Of a DNA stretch of 5,543 bases, positions 4,768 through 5,543 are shown piece by piece; the stretch's first letter is position 1, and each line of letters begins with the position of its first letter. This DNA is from Rikenella sp. (lineage in GTDB: Bacteria > Bacteroidota > Bacteroidia > Bacteroidales > Rikenellaceae). The position numbers and the translations under genes were made by a program. Location of the stretch: the NCBI GenBank assembly GCA_029054535.1, contig JAIDFC010000036.1, forward strand, positions 1-5,543. Direction: 5' to 3'. The notes beneath the pieces are model-generated. The model was not told where the DNA came from and searched no databases. It saw only the letters and a program-made list of their open reading frames with translations.

Positions 4768-5543
4768 ATGAATAAATTCATAAATTCGACCGAGAACATT
4801 ACCGCGGAACTTTTGGAAGGGTATACGATGGCCTTTGCCGATACCGTGAAGCTGGGGGCGGAGAATATCGTCGTACGGACCCATCCGAAGGCGGAAGATA
4901 AAGTAGCGATCGTCGCTTTCGGGGGATCGGGACACGAACCGGCCGTGAGCGGGTTTGTGGGCGAAGGGATGTTGGATGCTTCGGTGGTGGGCGATATCTT
5001 CGCCGCGCCGGGGGCGCAGCGGTTGTTCCAGGCGTTGCAGATGTTCAAGCGCGAGGCGGGGATCTTGTTGCTCGTGCTGAACCACTCCGGGGACGTGATG
5101 AGCGGCAATATGGCCATGCAGTTGGCCGAACGCGCCGGGATCAAAGTGAAGTCGATTATGACCCACGACGATATTTCCGCAGGGCTGGATGCGGCGGATG
5201 AGGATCGGCGCGGGTTGGCGGGGGCCATTCCGATGTACAAGATCCTGGGGGCGGCGGCAGAGCAGGGGAAATCGCTCGACGAGCTGATCGAGATCGGCGA
5301 ACGGTTCAATAAACAGGTGGCTACTTTGGCGGTGGCGATGCGCGCTTGCACCCATCCGCAGAACGGGGCGACAATCACGGAGTTGCCGGAGGGGATGATG
5401 CAGATCGGGATGGGGCAGCACGGCGAGGCGGGACAAGGGGGGAACGAACCTCTGGTGTCGGCGGATGCGACGGCTGAGTTTATGGTCGGGCAGGTGATGA
5501 AGAAGCTCGATTTGAAAGGGGGGGATAACGTGCTGATGTATAT
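4768..5543 (+). CDS. Dihydroxyacetone kinase subunit DhaK (3' truncated by the window)
   Basis: The visible 258 residues start at MNKFINSTENITAELLEGY, and the gene runs off the right edge in an open frame. DhaK binds dihydroxyacetone (Dha) covalently as a hemiaminal on a histidine, and partner DhaL transfers the phosphate. The sequence shows the GGSGHEP signature (52-58, H56), SGD (107-109, D109) and MGQHGEAG (215-222, H218). These fall at the same numbers as the E. coli catalytic residues H56, D109 and H218, with no net insertion. The segment DRRGLAGAIPMYKILGAAAE (146-165) is also typical. Full-length DhaK is about 330-360 residues, so roughly 75-100 remain outside. Whether DhaL follows as a separate gene or fusion, and whether the donor is ATP or a PTS protein, cannot be seen. 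The segment NHSGDVMSGN (105-114) differs from the usual NYTGDVMNF. Related DhaK-like kinases act on erythrulose, so the substrate may not be Dha. Confidence 0.93.
   Translation, partial: MNKFINSTENITAELLEGYTMAFADTVKLGAENIVVRTHPKAEDKVAIVAFGGSGHEPAVSGFVGEGMLDASVVGDIFAAPGAQRLFQALQMFKREAGILLLVLNHSGDVMSGNMAMQLAERAGIKVKSIMTHDDISAGLDAADEDRRGLAGAIPMYKILGAAAEQGKSLDELIEIGERFNKQVATLAVAMRACTHPQNGATITELPEGMMQIGMGQHGEAGQGGNEPLVSADATAEFMVGQVMKKLDLKGGDNVLMY

Noticed and set aside
3593..5436. Long minus-strand open frames opposite genes 3, 4 and 5
   Set aside because: Composition is antisense-like, and the + strand genes carry lipobox, cupin, VOC and DhaK motifs.

Overview
The window looks like a GC-rich member of the Bacteroidota, most plausibly an Alistipes/Rikenellaceae-type gut Bacteroidales. 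The main clues are A-rich leaders with little Shine-Dalgarno signal before most starts, one good match to the Bacteroidota promoter form (TTTG, about 20 nt, TAnnTTTG), lipoprotein-type leader peptides, and GC-rich coding DNA. The assignment is inference from style; no marker gene is present.

Layout, all on the + strand. Positions 1-290 hold no gene I can support, only GC-rich inverted repeats. A promoter at 298-329, overlapped by a perfect 12-bp palindrome (291-302) and followed by a strong leader hairpin (342-367), drives gene 1 (401-2257). Gene 1 is an exported beta-propeller fused to a MauG/cytochrome-c-peroxidase-like di-heme domain. After 25 nt comes gene 2 (2283-3473), a protein of the FkbO/Hyg5/XanB2 chorismatase fold (RidA-like C-terminal half). 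After 50 nt comes gene 3 (3524-4243), a lipoprotein carrying a cupin that resembles D-lyxose isomerases. A 171-nt gap (4244-4414) holds a G9 run and two long hairpins, the second terminator-like. Then follow gene 4 (4415-4732), a small VOC/glyoxalase-fold protein with a complete H-E-H-E metal set, and 35 nt later gene 5 (4768 to the right edge, truncated), dihydroxyacetone kinase subunit DhaK with its catalytic residues intact.

How they may work together (inference). Genes 1 and 2, and perhaps 3, look like one transcript under the 298-329 promoter, pairing periplasmic heme redox chemistry with conversion of chorismate to a small hydroxybenzoate or cyclohexadiene. Genes 4 and 5 look like a second unit for short-chain keto-sugar phosphorylation, with a VOC enzyme that could handle a related sugar or methylglyoxal-type by-product. 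The lyxose-isomerase-like lipoprotein lies between them and could belong to either unit. I see no mobile element, CRISPR array, tRNA or rRNA.
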